Shown one piece after another: positions 11,199-23,904 of a stretch of 64,000 bases of DNA (positions are counted from its first letter, which is position 1; each line of letters opens with the position of its first letter). The notes under the pieces are model-generated. The model saw nothing but the letters and a program-made list of their open reading frames with translations. It was not told where the DNA came from and did not search any database. The position numbers and the translations under genes are program-made. The stretch comes from Eriocheir sinensis (lineage: Eukaryota; Arthropoda; Malacostraca; Decapoda; Varunidae): NCBI RefSeq assembly GCF_024679095.1, contig NC_066513.1:8079304-8143303 (forward strand), written 5' to 3'.

Positions 11199-13241
11199 CA
11201 GTGGTTCTTAACCTGGGGGCGCGCCCCTCTAAGGGGGCGTCAGTAATTTCCAGGGGGGGCACGAACCCTTGGAAAAAAACTACGAATTTCTCCAATTAAC
11301 TTTTTTCTATAGTCTATTGTCTATTGTCTATAGTCTATTGAAGAAGTAGCAATATTTCTATATTCGCAGCAGAAGGCAGATCTCAATTACAAGGTCCTGT
11401 CTGAAGACTTTCAGCTATCTCCAGTTTACTTGGTGGACATTTCCGAAGCGTTAAATGTTCTCAACCCTAAACTACAAAGGAAAAACATCAGCATCATCAT
11501 GCACCACCACACCATTCCAACCTTCATGGCCAAACTCGACCCCTGGAAGTGTCGAATTCGCAGGGCAATACAGCCAGTTTTAGTAACTTGGATTCTGCTC
11601 TCAAACACGGTAACCTTGATTCTGAGTTTAAGAAACAAATAATCACTCATCTGACTAACTTAAAAACATAATTCATCAGATACTTCCCAGATATAGATGA
11701 AAAATGTGAAACCTGGAAATTAATCAGGAACCCATTTCAATGTGAAGTAGCTCATGTTTCGGATGAAGTGCAAGAGAGGTTTCTTGAGTTAAAGTTAAAC
11801 TCTACAGCTAAGAAAGACTTTAAAGATCTGGATCTTGAGACGTTCTGGGTCAAGTACTTCCTGTTTACTCTCTGATCTCACCTCAGGCTCTTCGGAATCT
11901 AACTATGTTCGGATCCACGTATCTTTGTAAAGCTTCATTTTCCACACTCGTTGCTGTCAACACCAAATACAGAAACAGGCTGTACGTTGAAGGGGACTTA
12001 GCTGTGCACTCTCTGGCATTCAACCACGCATTCAAGATCTAGTAGTTAAGAAGCAGTGTCAAGTATCTCACTAATGACTAGGTAATTCATACTCAATAAA
12101 AAGACTAAAAACGCATTTTTTTATTTATTTTTCTTTATAATCTGGGAGGAAATGTTAATCATAGATGCAAGGGGGGCGTAGAGGGAAACACCTCGTGCTT
12201 GCTACGCTGAGGCCTGAGATGCCAGTGCTTAGACTAGAGCTTTCCCACGGTCGATGTCTCGCTATTACCAGTTTATATGTTTTGTCTTATTATGTTTGAC
12301 GGTTTGAATAATGTTTCACACTGTTCCCGTCATGACTGTCCTATATTAGTAATCTTTCGTTTTCGCTCAAACACCGGAGAATTCTTCCCCTTCCTATCCG
12401 CCTCCCCTTCCCTTTCACTCCCTCATATCCTCCCTACCTTTCCTCCCTGGCTACTGCAGCTGTTATTTAAGGTCGCACCACTCTTCCTTCCTTCCTTCCT
12501 TCCTTCCTTCCCACCCCCCACTTCCTCCTCTCTCACATGACGCTGATCTCTCCTCTTCCCACTTCCCTGTCCCCTCCCTCCTCCCTCGGAAAGTTGCAGT
12601 ATTGACCACAAAAAAAAAAAGACATGTCCCAAACAGATATCTTTCCCTCCCCCTCCCTGCCCTTCTCTGCCCCACCCCCTCCTCCCCATTCCTTTCCCTC
12701 CCGCTCCTCCCCTTACCGTCCTCTACTCCCCTGTCCCCCCCTTCCTCCTCCCTTACCTCCCTCTCTCCCTCCCCCAGTCCTCCTTTATTTTTTGTATCAA
12801 GTTATTAGTTAATTTCCAGGGAACATGTGCCATACATCGCTCCTCTTATATAAGGGAGGAGTGCTGAGGTCTGAGGAAACTGAAAATATTTTTTCTATTA
12901 TATAAAAAAATATGATAAATACTAAATAAACTGATTCCAAACGTGCATTTGTAGCTGTTTGATTTATTATTGCTTTTATTTTGGGAAAATCTATTGTAAA
13001 ATATGGCAATTGTACTATTTTAAGCATGTTTCCTTTGTTTGGATAGCCAGGATAGGCACTGAAGTATTTTTTTAAAATGCTGACTACCGCTACCGCAGCG
13101 TCGCACACCGCGTACCGCACTGGGAAAGAAAAAAATGGGACCGTAACCGCACTACTCCGGAAAAAGTACCGCACTACCGCAACCGCACTACTGATTTTTC
13201 AGTACCGCGCCCACCTCTGGTATAAAGGTTAAGAACCACTG
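11199..13241 (+). mobile_element. Internally deleted hAT transposon with 8-bp target duplication
   Basis: The left end CAGTGGTTCTTAACC (11199-11213) is repeated inverted at the right end (GGTTAAGAACCACTG, 13227-13241). The flanks ACGTAGAG (11191-11198) and ACGTAGAT (13242-13249) are an 8-bp target duplication with one change, diagnostic of hAT. Inside, 11340-12050 (+) encodes the decayed C-terminal part of a ZBED/GTF2IRD2-like hAT transposase: LVDISEALNVLNPKLQ, YFPDIDEKCETWKLI, and a dimerisation segment recognisable as LRNLTMFGSTYLCKASFS and TKYRNRLYVEGDL. The N-terminal BED finger and catalytic Asp motifs are absent, so the copy is a deletion derivative. Stretch 12170-13220 looks like later inserted material. 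Confidence 0.85.
12370..12790. repeat. Pyrimidine-rich CCT/CTT tract with a (TTCC)n core
   Basis: A low-complexity pyrimidine strand inside the hAT element; the clearest tandem part is (TTCC)n at about 12484-12510. Confidence 0.8.
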
Positions 13242-13317
13242 ACGTAGATCATAGGAAAAGTGTTCAGGCTGGAGGACGGAAAGGGGACGAGGGGAACATG
13301 TTAGGACAAGACTAACA

Positions 13318-13319
<2 letters not shown>

Positions 13320-13389
<70 letters not shown>
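13320..13389. repeat. (CT)n microsatellite serving as polypyrimidine tract of the next exon
   Basis: About 70 bp of CT repeats run directly into TTTTGCAG, the acceptor of the exon at 13397. Confidence 0.9.
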
Positions 13390-13392
<3 letters not shown>

Positions 13393-13396
13393 GCAG

Positions 13397-13439
13397 TGTT
13401 CCTCGTCATCGCGCTCGAGGCGTCTTCATCATCTTCAAG
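13397..13439 (+). CDS. Second coding exon, hydrophobic core and cleavage region of signal peptide
   Basis: A 43-nt exon lies between the (CT)n-TTTTGCAG acceptor and a GTAAAT donor at 13440. Continuing from the T of the previous exon it reads LFLVIALEASSSSS plus two bases (AG). With MAGRGLVPLLCL this gives a complete signal peptide whose likely cleavage falls near LEA-SSS. The exon leaves phase 2. The next confidently called exon (25018) needs phase 1, so at least one exon between them is missing from this annotation or the assembly has an error. Confidence 0.65.
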
Positions 13440-13474
13440 GTAAATTTTGTTTTATTGGATCCAACACTTTTCTA

Positions 13475-13485
13475 ATTCACACACA

Positions 13486-13530
<45 letters not shown>

Positions 13531-13619
13531 ACATACACAAAAAATAAATAACATTTGCATGCATTTTTTCCCTTATCTACTACTCGGTGAGTTAATATAA
13601 TTTAGGTTAATTTGCCAGT

Positions 13620-13669
<50 letters not shown>

Positions 13670-13706
13670 GATTTATTACCATTTTTAATGTTATCGGTAT
13701 TACATA

Positions 13707-13778
<72 letters not shown>

Positions 13779-13822
13779 TTTGATCATTATCATTATATTC
13801 TTTTATATTGTTGTTGTTACCA

Positions 13823-13886
<64 letters not shown>

Positions 13887-13922
13887 GAACACCCATCACA
13901 CACACACACACACACACACACA

Positions 13923-14000
<78 letters not shown>

Positions 14001-14005
14001 AACAC
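13475..14005. repeat. Composite microsatellite cluster: (CA)n, (CT)n, (TTA)n, (CT)n, (CA)n, (CT)n, (CA)n
   Basis: Runs in order: CA about 13480-13527, CT 13621-13667, TTA about 13709-13778, CT 13828-13884, CA 13899-13924, CT 13926-13979, CA 13980-14010. Short unique spacers separate them. Confidence 0.95.
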
Positions 14006-14009
14006 ACAC

Positions 14010-17000
14010 ACGCTCGACTGGAGTAGGTAGGGAGACACCTACCGAACAGGCGCAAGCCACTCCCGGTGAGGTATATATGGGAAGTGAGGAGGTCGCTGAA
14101 GCCCTTCAAAGACCCTTCCCATGTCCTCACTAACCGTTTCCCTTTTGTCTCATCAACACCAGAGAGTAGTTCAGCATGCTCTCCAAAGACATATCCTCTC
14201 TCTATGCACACCACACTACATTCGCACAACATGCACACATTTTCCCAAAATTCAAAATGGGGTACCAAAACAATGCCTCGGAGTCCCTGCCTGGGGGGGG
14301 GACTGCAAATTCCCCCAGGGAGAGCTCCCCTTCTGGCTGCCGACTGAAGAGGTGTCTCGATAACTCCTCGAACCTATTTCTTATCAATTTCTGCAACATT
14401 TGCGGTTTTCATTCTAATTTTCATTCTATGGAACACCACCTCTCCTCCTCTAAACCTCACCTTTTCTTCCTCATCGAAACACAGGTTTCTAAGGCTACTG
14501 ACAGCAATCTCTATTCTGTTCCCTCCTACTATCTCTATCCTAAATTTCAATCTAAAGCTGGATGTTGCGCCTACGTGCGCAACGACATCACTTGCTCTCG
14601 TGCCCACGACCTTGACTCTTCAGAATTTTCCACCATCTAGCTAAGACTTCATTGTCATTCTATTACTAAATACATCTGTGCTGTTTATCTCTTACCTAAC
14701 TCTACTATGTAAAATTCTTTGACTACTTGAACTCTAAAGTGGAGCACATCTTGACCCACTCTCCTTTCGCTGAAATCTCCATCTTGGGAGAGTTCAATGT
14801 TCACCACCAGCTTTGGCTTTCATCCTCTTTCACTGACCAGCCTGGTGAACAAGCCTACAACTTTACTCTCCTCAATGACCTAGAGCAGTTGGTTCAGCAC
14901 CCTACACGTATTCCCGACCGTCTTGGACACCGGCCCAACACACTAGACCTTTTCCTTACCTCTAACCCTTCTGCTTACTCTGTCAAATTGTTTTCTCCGT
15001 TGGGCTCCTCCGGTCACAACCTTATTTATGTATCCTGTACACCCTCTGGACCCACCGAAGAGGCGATGCTTCTGGCATTTTGCTTCAGCACGATGGGACG
15101 ACCTGAGGATGTACTTTTCCGATTTCCCGTGGAATGATTACTGCTTCCAGGATAGAGACCCCTCTGTGTGTGCCCAGCGCATCACAGAGGTGATTGTCTC
15201 TGGAATGGAGGCACACATTTCACGTACTTTCTCTACTCCTCATGCTAAAAAGCCTTGGTTTAATCGCGCTTGTTATCGTGCTGTCGAAGATAGAGAGGCA
15301 GCTCACAAAAGGTACCAGAACCTTCGAACTCCCGCTAACCATGATCTTTACATTTCTGCCCGGAATCGTGCCAAATCTATTCTCCGACTTACCAAAAACT
15401 CCCTTCATTGATAGAAAATGCCAAAACCTTGCTTTTCTAATTCTTCCCGTGACTTCTGGCATCTAGCCAAAAACATCTCCTCCAACTTCACTTTTTCATC
15501 TTCCCCTCCTCTCCTTAGTCCTGACGGCAGCACCGCCGTCTCATCTGTCTCTAAGGCTGAACTATTCTCTCAAACTTTCTCTAAAAACTCCACTCTGGGC
15601 GATTCTGCGCATATTCCTCTTACTCATCCCCCCTCTGACTTCTTTATGCCTGTTATTAAGATTCTTAAGAATGATGTTTTCTATGCCCTCTCTGGCCTCA
15701 ATCCTCAGAAGGCTTATGGACCTGATGGAGTGTCTCCTATTGTCCTTAAAAACTGTGCTTCCGTGCTGACACCCTGCCTGGTCAAACTCTTTCGCCTCTG
15801 CCTGTCAACATCTACCTTTCCTTCCTGCTGGAAGTATGCCTTCATACAGCGTGTGCCTAAGAAGGGTGACCGTTCCAATCCCTCAATCTACCGTCCTATA
15901 GCTTTGCTTTCTTGTCTATCTAAAGGTTTTGAATCAATCCTTAACCGGAAGATTCAAAAGCACCTTTCCACTTCTGATCTTCTATCTGATCGCCAGTATG
16001 GGTTCCGCAGGGGGCGTTCTACTGGTGATCTCCTTGACTTCCTAACTGACTCTTGGTCATCCTCTCCTAGCCGTTTCGGTGAGACCTTTACTATTGCGCT
16101 GGACATATCAAAAGCCTTTTGATAGGGTCTGGCACATATCTTTGCTTTCCAAACTACCCTCCTACGGTTTCTATCCTTCTCTCTGTACCTTTATCCCAAG
16201 TTTCCTCTTTGACCGTTCTATTTCTGCTGTGGTAGACGGTCACTGTTCTTCCCCTAAATCTATTATTAGTGGTGTTCCGCAATGTTCTGTCCTCTCTATC
16301 ACTCTTTCTGTTGTTCATTGATGATCTTCTTTCCAAAACGAACTGTCCGATCCGTTCCTACGCCGATGACTCTACTCTGCATTACTCAAATTATTTTAAT
16401 AGAAGACCCACCCAACAGGAACTAAATGATTCCAGGCTGGAGGTGGCAGAACGCTTAGCCTTAGACCTTACTATTATTTCCGATTGGGGCAAGAAGAACC
16501 TGGTGTCCTTCAATCCCTCAAAAACACAGTTTCTCCACCTATCCACTCGACACAGTCTTCTAAACAACTATCTTCTACTCTTTGACAACACTCAGCTATC
16601 ACCTTCTTCAACACTAAACATCCCCGGTCTATCCTTAACTCAAAATCTCAACTGGAAACTTCATATCTCTTTTCTTACTAAATCAGCTTCCTCGAGGCTG
16701 GGCGTTCTGTACCGTCTCCGCCATTTCTTCTCCCCCGCACAGTTGCTATCCATTTACAGGGGCCTTGTCCGCCCTCGTATGGAGTATGCATCTCATGTGT
16801 GGGGGGGCCTCCACTCACACAGCTCTCTTGGATAGAGTGGAGTCTAAGGCTCTTCATCTCATCAGCACTTCTCTTCTTACTGATAGTCTTCTACCTCTTA
16901 AATTTCACCGCCACGTTGCCTCTCTTTCTATCTTCTATTGATATGTTCATGCTGACTGCTCTTCTCAACTTGCTAACTGCATGCCTGCCCCCCCCCCCAC

Positions 17001-17352
17001 CCCCCCCCCACCCCCCTCCCGCGACATCGCCACACACGACTTTCTACTCAAGCTCACCTCTTTGCTGTTCAAATCCTTACCCAAGAGTTAACCAGCATCT
17101 TCACTTTTTCATCCCTCACGCTGGTAAACTCTGGAGCAATCTTCCTTCATCTGTATTTCCTCCTGCCTACGACTTGAACTCTTTTAAGAGGAGTGTATCA
17201 GGACACCTCTCCTCCCGAAATTGACCTATCTTTCGGCCACTCCTCTAACTCTTTTTAGGAGCAGTGAGTAGCGGGCTTTTTTTTCACGTTTGTTTCCTTT
17301 CTTATGGCCTTGAGCTGACTCCTCTGCTGTAAAAAACAACAAAAAACAACAA
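14010..17352 (+). mobile_element. LINE-A, near full-length Jockey/I-like non-LTR retrotransposon
   Basis: A single ORF family of about 3.2 kb plus poly(A). Order: 5' leader (GGTATATATGGGAAG near 14070); ATG at 14176; an apurinic endonuclease (IETQVSKAT, then [10 protein letters not shown] at about 14780; the SDHNL motif is here SGHNL); reverse transcriptase with [60 protein letters not shown] and SYADDSTLHYS; C-terminal LVRPRMEYASHVWGG and a final [12 protein letters not shown]. No gag ORF is seen. The copy is dead: a TAG at 14638-14640 and several frameshifts break it, and the second Gly of the usual VPQGS motif is Cys. The tail is A-rich (17331-17352). A poly(C)/Pro tract (16987-17020) is longer than in other copies. 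Confidence 0.85.
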
Positions 17353-17880
<528 letters not shown>

Positions 17881-17918
17881 AACTGAAAGCCAGTGCGTTG
17901 CGATCTAATTTAACAACT

Positions 17919-19079
17919 TTATTTTTCCTCGGTATTCAATGCTGCCAGTTTTACCACCACCGCACAGTCATCTTGCATCATCTCATGAAGAAGATTTTCT
18001 TTAGAGGTACGACCTTGTTGCAACAGCATCGTTATTTCCTCTCGAAGTTGCAGCACACGATTCAGAACTTTGCCACGCGAGAGCAAACGTACCTCCGTGT
18101 GAAACAGGAGAACAGAGAAGTCAGAGGCAATTTCTTCACAAAGCACTTTAAAAATCCTTGAAGTTGTTGCGCTCCCTCGGATATGGTTGACAATCTTCAC
18201 AACGTCTGTGAGCACTTCTTGAACTCCTGGTGGGAGAGTCTTAATCGCCAAAGCATAAAGATGAATCATGCAATGAGTGAAGGAGACATGCGGAGCGACA
18301 TTCTTCACGAAGGCCTTGAAGCCGGATTTGTAACCAATCATGGAAGGAGCCCCATCTGTACACAGACTGACAAGTGTTTCCCAACTCAGCCCATGTTTAA
18401 GGAGAAAGGCTTCTAGGATTTTGAAAATATCCTCTCCACAAGTTGTTGTGGGCACTGGCTCAGAGAACAAGTACTCATCCTTCATAACTTCCTTTTCAAG
18501 GTAGCGAACATAAACAATAAGTTGGGAACATGAGGCAACATCTGTCGACTCATCCAGCTGCAAGGAATAAACAAGATTACTCTTCACAGCACTCACCACT
18601 TGCAGGAGAATATCCTCACTCATGTCCAAGATCCCACTTTTGATTGTATCATTCGAAAGGGAAATTGCCCTCAACTTGTGTGCCTGCTGTTCTCCAAAAA
18701 TCACCTTCGTTGGTTCCAGAATGCAAGGCTTAATCAGATTTTCACCAATGGTATGAGGCTTCTTGGTCTGCGCGATTTTTAGAGCAATTCTGTATGAAGC
18801 CTCCAGCGCTGCTTTATTCTGATGAGCGAAGCGACCAGTGGGATCGATGCGACTGGCCTCCAGAGCAGCTTCATTTCGCTTGAAGTAGTCCAAGTTTTTG
18901 TCCACCAGTTGACTATGGCAAGACTCAAAATGAACCTTCAGTTTGCTTGGCTTCATACTTTCATGACTCAAATCCTTGGTGCAAACAACGCATTGTGGCT
19001 TGATCACAGAGTTCTGAACGAGACTTGTGAAACCCAGCTGGAGAAAGGCTTCATTGTATGTACGCTTCTTGGTAGACAT
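17919..19079 (-). pseudogene. hAT transposase, ZBED family, C-terminally truncated (386 codons)
   Basis: An uninterrupted frame from ATG at 19079. Near the N terminus lies a BED-type zinc finger, CVVC...[10 protein letters not shown] (about residues 31-56). The RNase-H-like catalytic core follows: [20 protein letters not shown] (first Asp, about residue 173) and [16 protein letters not shown] (second Asp, about residue 238). Then come [10 protein letters not shown] and [13 protein letters not shown] (usual Trp replaced by Leu). Family members are normally about 600-700 residues and end in a dimerisation region carrying the catalytic Glu; that region is missing here. The open frame is long for a decayed element, which suggests a recent copy, but transposition competence is excluded by the missing C terminus. 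Confidence 0.8.
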
Positions 19080-19529
19080 ACTGCGAACAAGAAACAGCAG
19101 TGTATCTGCAAAGAAAAAAAAATCATTTCTGAAACTCGTGGATACGAGGAGAATATAAGAAACCAGCTAGCAAAACAGGAAGATGGGAAGGAAATAGAAG
19201 TGGGAGAGGTTGTGGATGGATCCTTAATTTGTCACTAGAAAATATTATTAGCTGAACATCCCTAAATACAAAACAATATCGTATTATACAATATCAATGT
19301 TGTAACGTATTTCACTTTACCACTTCATTGGTTTATTAGCAGCGTAGTACAGACCATCAAGCTTTTTCCACTTAGAAACACTTATAAATTGAGCCAGATG
19401 ATAGCCAATATAACACAGTATCAATTAAAAACGCATCGTTGATAAATAAAATTGTTCACGATGTATATTATTATCTCTTAAGAAAACAAAGTCACTACAA
19501 AATAATTTCCTAGTTTTCCTACATGCAAA

Positions 19530-19700
19530 ATAATAGTCAAGTATTTCTAAATGCAAAATAACACCCTAGCGTTCTGAAATGTATAATAATAGCCTAGTAT
19601 TCCTAAATGCAAAACAATAGCCCACTGTTCCTTAATGCAAAATAATAGCCTAGTATTCTCAAGTGCAAAATAATAACTTGGTCTTCCTAACTTCAAAATT
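19530..19700. repeat. Degenerate tandem repeat in hAT leader, about 36-bp unit
   Basis: Repeats of the type TAGCCTAGTATTCCTAAATG followed by CAAAATAA. The inverse-complement pattern (TTTTGCATT...GAATACTAGGCTATTA) recurs at about 57770-58010 in the second hAT leader. Confidence 0.7.
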
Positions 19701-20362
19701 ATAAGCTAGTGTATGCAGTAAAATTGTAAAGTATTTCACTTGACTACTTCGTTGGCTAATTTATTTTATTTTTTATTCTTTTTTTTAAAGCAGAGGAGAC
19801 AGCATAAGGGTAATACAAATAAGAAAAAGGAAACTAATGAAAAAAAAAAAAAAAAAACGGTATTCGCTGCTCCAACAGAAACTCAGAGGAGTGGCCGAAA
19901 GAGAGGTCAATTTCGGTAGGAGAGATGTAGCCTACTGATACCCTCCTCGTGAAAGAGTTCGAGTTGTGGGCAGCGTAGCAGCTTATTACAGATTGTAAAG
20001 GTCTTTACACTTATAAACACACTTACAGTTCATTAAAGAAGTTGTAGATACGGCATGGCATGCAGAAAAGCTTACACCATACGAATAAAATCCAATATCC
20101 CTCGAAACAACTTACTTCTTCCCCTCGTTGTATGAAACTGGAACGCAAAGCGCCTTGGGAATCACAGCAGGAGGGAACCACATTACCGCCCCCCCCCCCC
20201 CCTTGATATGATCTGGCCGACTGACTGATTGTGGTTGATGTTTTCAGCAGCTGACAACTTCACATACATGAAATAAATTATTTTCTCTCAAACCGTCCGG
20301 ACCCCTCGAGAAACCCCAAACGACACCCCAGGGGGTCACGACCCCCAGGTTAAGAATCGCTG

Positions 20363-21476
20363 TTCTAGAGAAAGTCTTCGACAAGGTACCTCACAAGCGG
20401 CTGTTTTGGAAGTTAAGTCATATAGGATAGGAGGCCTATAAGGGGAACTCCTGGAGTGGGCGAGAAACTTCCTAAAAGACCGACAGCTGACGACTGTAAT
20501 AAAAGCCAGCATGTCAGCGTGGAGGGCGGTAACAAGTGGAGTTCCACAGGGCTGAGTACTGGCACCATGAATGTTTCTGATTTACATCAACGGGGTGGTG
20601 GAAGGGACAAACAGTCATGGCAGCCTGTTTGCAGATGATGCAAAAAATTATGAAAGAAATGAAAACAGAGGAGGACTGCAAAAGGCTGCAGGATGATCTC
20701 GACAGAATTTATGAATGGAGCTAGGAGTGGGAAATTAAATTTAATGCAAAGAAATGCAAGGTATTAGAAGTGGGCACCAGTACTAAAAGGCCGACATGGG
20801 ACTATTCGATGGGAAGGGAAAATATTCAAAAGACAAAAGGGGAAAAACACCTGGGAGTGTTGATCCAGGGCAATCTGTCACCAGAAAAACACATTAACAA
20901 GATTGTTGGAGAAACATAAGTTGTTGACGAATATAAGAATGGCATTTCACTTTATGGATGAAAAGATGATGACGAAACTGATAGTAGCTATGATTCGTCC
21001 AAGACCGGAATATGCAGCAGTAAGATGGTCCCCACACACAAAGAAGCACATACACAAGATCGAAAGAATCCAGAAAGCAGCCACCAAGATGGTCCCTAGC
21101 TTGGCGGGCTTAACGTACCAAGAATGATTGGAAAAGTTGGTACTACCATTCCTAAAAGAAAGAGGAGAGAGAGAAGTGATATGATTGCAGTTTTCAGGGT
21201 CATGAAAGGAATAGGTAAAATCAATAGAGAGGAGCTGTTTGTATGGTATGGGAGAGCAACCAGAGGACACAAAAGGAAGCAGAGAAAGACAAGATGCTTG
21301 AAATATGTAAATAAATACAGCTTCCCCAATAGATGCATCAACCAGTGGAACAGCCTAGACAGAGATGCTGTTCAATCCAGAAACATAAACGAGTTTAAAG
21401 TGAAATTTGACCAATTGAGACTCAGAGACGGGATCATACGAGCGTAGCTCACTTGCTGTATATCACAACTAGGTAA

Positions 21477-21478
<2 letters not shown>
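20363..21478 (+). mobile_element. LINE-D, CR1-like reverse transcriptase fragment
   Basis: Decayed but ordered motifs: LEKVFDKVPHK at 20367, [89 protein letters not shown] and YSFPNRCINQWNSL, with a conserved end QLRLRDGIIRA. Several stops and frameshifts are present. The 3' terminus ACAACTAGGTAAATAC runs straight into (CA)n, as in the second copy at 42160. The 5' side is cut by the hAT element. Confidence 0.75.

Positions 21479-21521
<43 letters not shown>
21478..21521. repeat. (CA)n microsatellite at LINE-D 3' terminus
   Basis: Starts directly at AGGTAAATACACAC. Confidence 0.9.
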
Positions 21522-21522
<1 letters not shown>

Positions 21523-21758
21523 TGTCTGGCAATGATAGTTACACTTTCTTTCTATTTTTTTATTTAATTTTATTCATTTGTTTATTTTGTCGTCTTCGCC
21601 CCGCAGGAGGTGACAGACGAGTGGCGTGGCTTGGAGTCCGACTGTTCGCCCAGGCCCAGGTTGTATGTGTGTCCCCACCATCCATACAGAACAATACAGC
21701 AGCTGATTACTTTGCATTTTCTTTCTCAGTTTTTGGCGGGCCGATGGTGGAGTTGAAG

Positions 21759-21799
<41 letters not shown>

Positions 21800-23900
21800 C
21801 ATCCACAATGATCCAGTTAACTGAAGTACTTTGCGTTTTCTTTCTTTTAGATATACATCGACTCATCGCAATGGCCTCTCTTCTTCTTGGTCACCCTCTC
21901 TTCACTCACGAGTCAACGGATCTACGATAAAAAAATACAAGATGAAAAGAGAGTCACCCAATGCATCAGGTGAGAGTCTCATTCACGACGCCCGTGATGA
22001 ATTACTATAGGAGAGTGAGGGTAAAATGACCAGTGACAAGGAGAGTCGCTGACGCTAGTGGCTGAGGCAACTACCATGTGTGGCGCCACTACGCATATGT
22101 GGCGTGCAGGAAGTGAACCAGCCCAAGGCCTTGACGTTTTTTTTTTCTTTGGGATAAAAGAGGCAGTCGGTGGTGAAACAAGTATCGGAAAATAACCAAC
22201 AACAGAGAAGTGGCCGAAATAATGATCTACTTTGTTAAAGTAGACAACCAAAGGAACAGTAAATGAATCCATTAATCAGTGGTGGCATAGCCTGGGAGGG
22301 GCTTTGCCTCACCCATCCCCCAAGCAAGTCTCTGTGCAGGCCGCTCTCCGACCCTAAGCAACTCATGGTAGGATCCATTGACTTTCCCGTCATGAGCTTT
22401 ATCAGTGTCATTTTGGCATCATCCACTCAGGGTTGTCTCTTACAGAAACAACATAGAGAGCAAGGCTGACTTCTGGGTAGCGTGCCACGTGTCAATATAG
22501 CTGGTGCAGGCATTTATGGAATTTGGCCTTGATTCAGTCTTAAGATTATTTTGCAGATTTGACAGTCATTCCAGTAATACCTCACTTTTCTTCGTAGATA
22601 CTTATTCTGAAAGTCATCAAATCGCATCTTCAAATCACGATCCATGTCTCACAGCTATAATGTAAGAAAGGGAGCACAAGTGACTTAGAGATAAAAATAT
22701 TTGCACTGCACAAATGTTGACACCACCATACAACAGGTGAGTGTTGGCCAAGCCAATCTGCTTTAAGACTTTTAATGTTAGGCTCCGGGTGGCCAGGCTA
22801 TTTCATCTCTCAGGGCTTGAGTTCATGGCCAGCAGGCAGCCCAATCTCTGATCTGGATTAGTTGGGGTGGGGCCTGCAAGCTCTATCTATAAAACCATCA
22901 CCCCGCCAGATTCAAGATAAAAAGTAGATGCCGAGGTTGAAGCTCTGTAACAGGTCTCGATCCCTGCCCAACAGTTTTGCTGAGTGACCTGATTATTCAC
23001 ATATGGTTAGCCTACCACTTACAATGGATGCAAGGCAGAGCCTACAGACCCCTGTATTCTGAAGGCAGAAGGTTCCCTTGCATTTTTTATGGGGGCAGCC
23101 AGGGTTGTGCAGGAGTAGTGCCTGTCCAGTGTCCCTGTAAGCCTCAAGAGAGATCTGTGTGGGGGCACCTGGAACATCCTTTGTCTCTCAAAGGATCACC
23201 ATGTCTCTCATCAAATGAACCCAAAAGGTTGAAGGCGGTTATAGTGAGAAGCTCTGAAAAGGAAAGGCCTGCCAATACCGAAATCAGTGCGGGGTAGACA
23301 CCTACTACCTGTCAAGTATCAGCAATGGTAACTGTCTTATGAGGGTAGTTATAAGTATTTCCAGGTAATTGCAGCCTTTTGTTGTTGAGAGTAATCCAAC
23401 TGAGGAGCGTACAGTGTGAGTGACGCTGAAGCACACTTTGCACTTCATGTCTCTTATTGCAGAATAGGCTCCTACTGGGATGTGTGAAACGGGACAGGTG
23501 TTCAATGCGAGACTCAACTCGATTTTAGACCAGCAGTGCCCCCAATAGACACACTCATTGTCTTGGGTGACTGTAGTACCCCTTGCTCTTGGCTCATGTA
23601 CCAGGAACACCAACAGCTTTTCTTCTGAATTTTGCAAGATCCAGAAGGTTAAGAAATGAAAATTCTTTGTATCAGTGAGTAGATCTGCATTGTGTGACTT
23701 GGTAGCTAAGGATACTGACCACACCCTTGGAAGTGCTAGTTTGAGTATCCCTCAGATCTGCAGGGCTTCCCAGAGTGCAGTGTTCATTACAACTCATCAT
23801 AGACATATTGCTACACTCAAGCTTCATGTCAGATTAAGAAGAATTTCAAGATAAAACCATACTGTGTTTCGAAAAAGTAGCGTTCCTTTGTATTGAAAAA
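21522..23900. other. Intronic sequence without recognisable genes; (GT)n at 21760-21798
   Basis: Reading frames up to 139 codons occur but none shows a family motif. The stretch lacks the LINE signatures that dominate the rest of the window. Confidence 0.5.
21606..21658 (+). other. Candidate exon of the FN3 gene (unconfirmed)
   Basis: An acceptor-like TCGCCCCGCAG precedes a GC-richer 53-nt stretch that ends CCCAG before GTTGTATGT. Its length would take the phase 2 left by exon 13397-13439 to the phase 1 needed at 25018, but in that phase the second complete codon is TGA. In the phase-1 frame it is open but does not restore the downstream phase. It therefore stays a candidate only. Confidence 0.25.
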
Positions 23901-23904
23901 GGCA

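Larger units (their letters stand above)
17885..20362 (-). mobile_element. hAT (ZBED-type) DNA transposon, 5' part retained, 3' end lost
   Basis: On the minus strand the element starts with CAGCGATTCTTAACCTGGGG (20362 downwards), a classic hAT end. The flanking TTCTAGAG (20363-20370) is the presumed target site inside LINE-D. It continues through a 1.2-kb AT-rich leader with tandem subterminal repeats and then the transposase (17919-19079). No matching terminal repeat or target copy is visible on the left, where the sequence runs into (GA)n/(GT)n, so the 3' portion is deleted. The same leader occurs on the + strand at 57497-58011. Confidence 0.75.

Noticed and set aside
13573..14133. Ser-Leu, Arg-Glu, Thr-His and Asn-rich frames
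   Set aside because: Microsatellite translations of (CT)n, (GA)n, (CA)n and (TTA)n.
21606..21658. Confident third coding exon of the FN3 gene
   Set aside because: The only phase that links both neighbours contains TGA; kept only as a low-confidence candidate.
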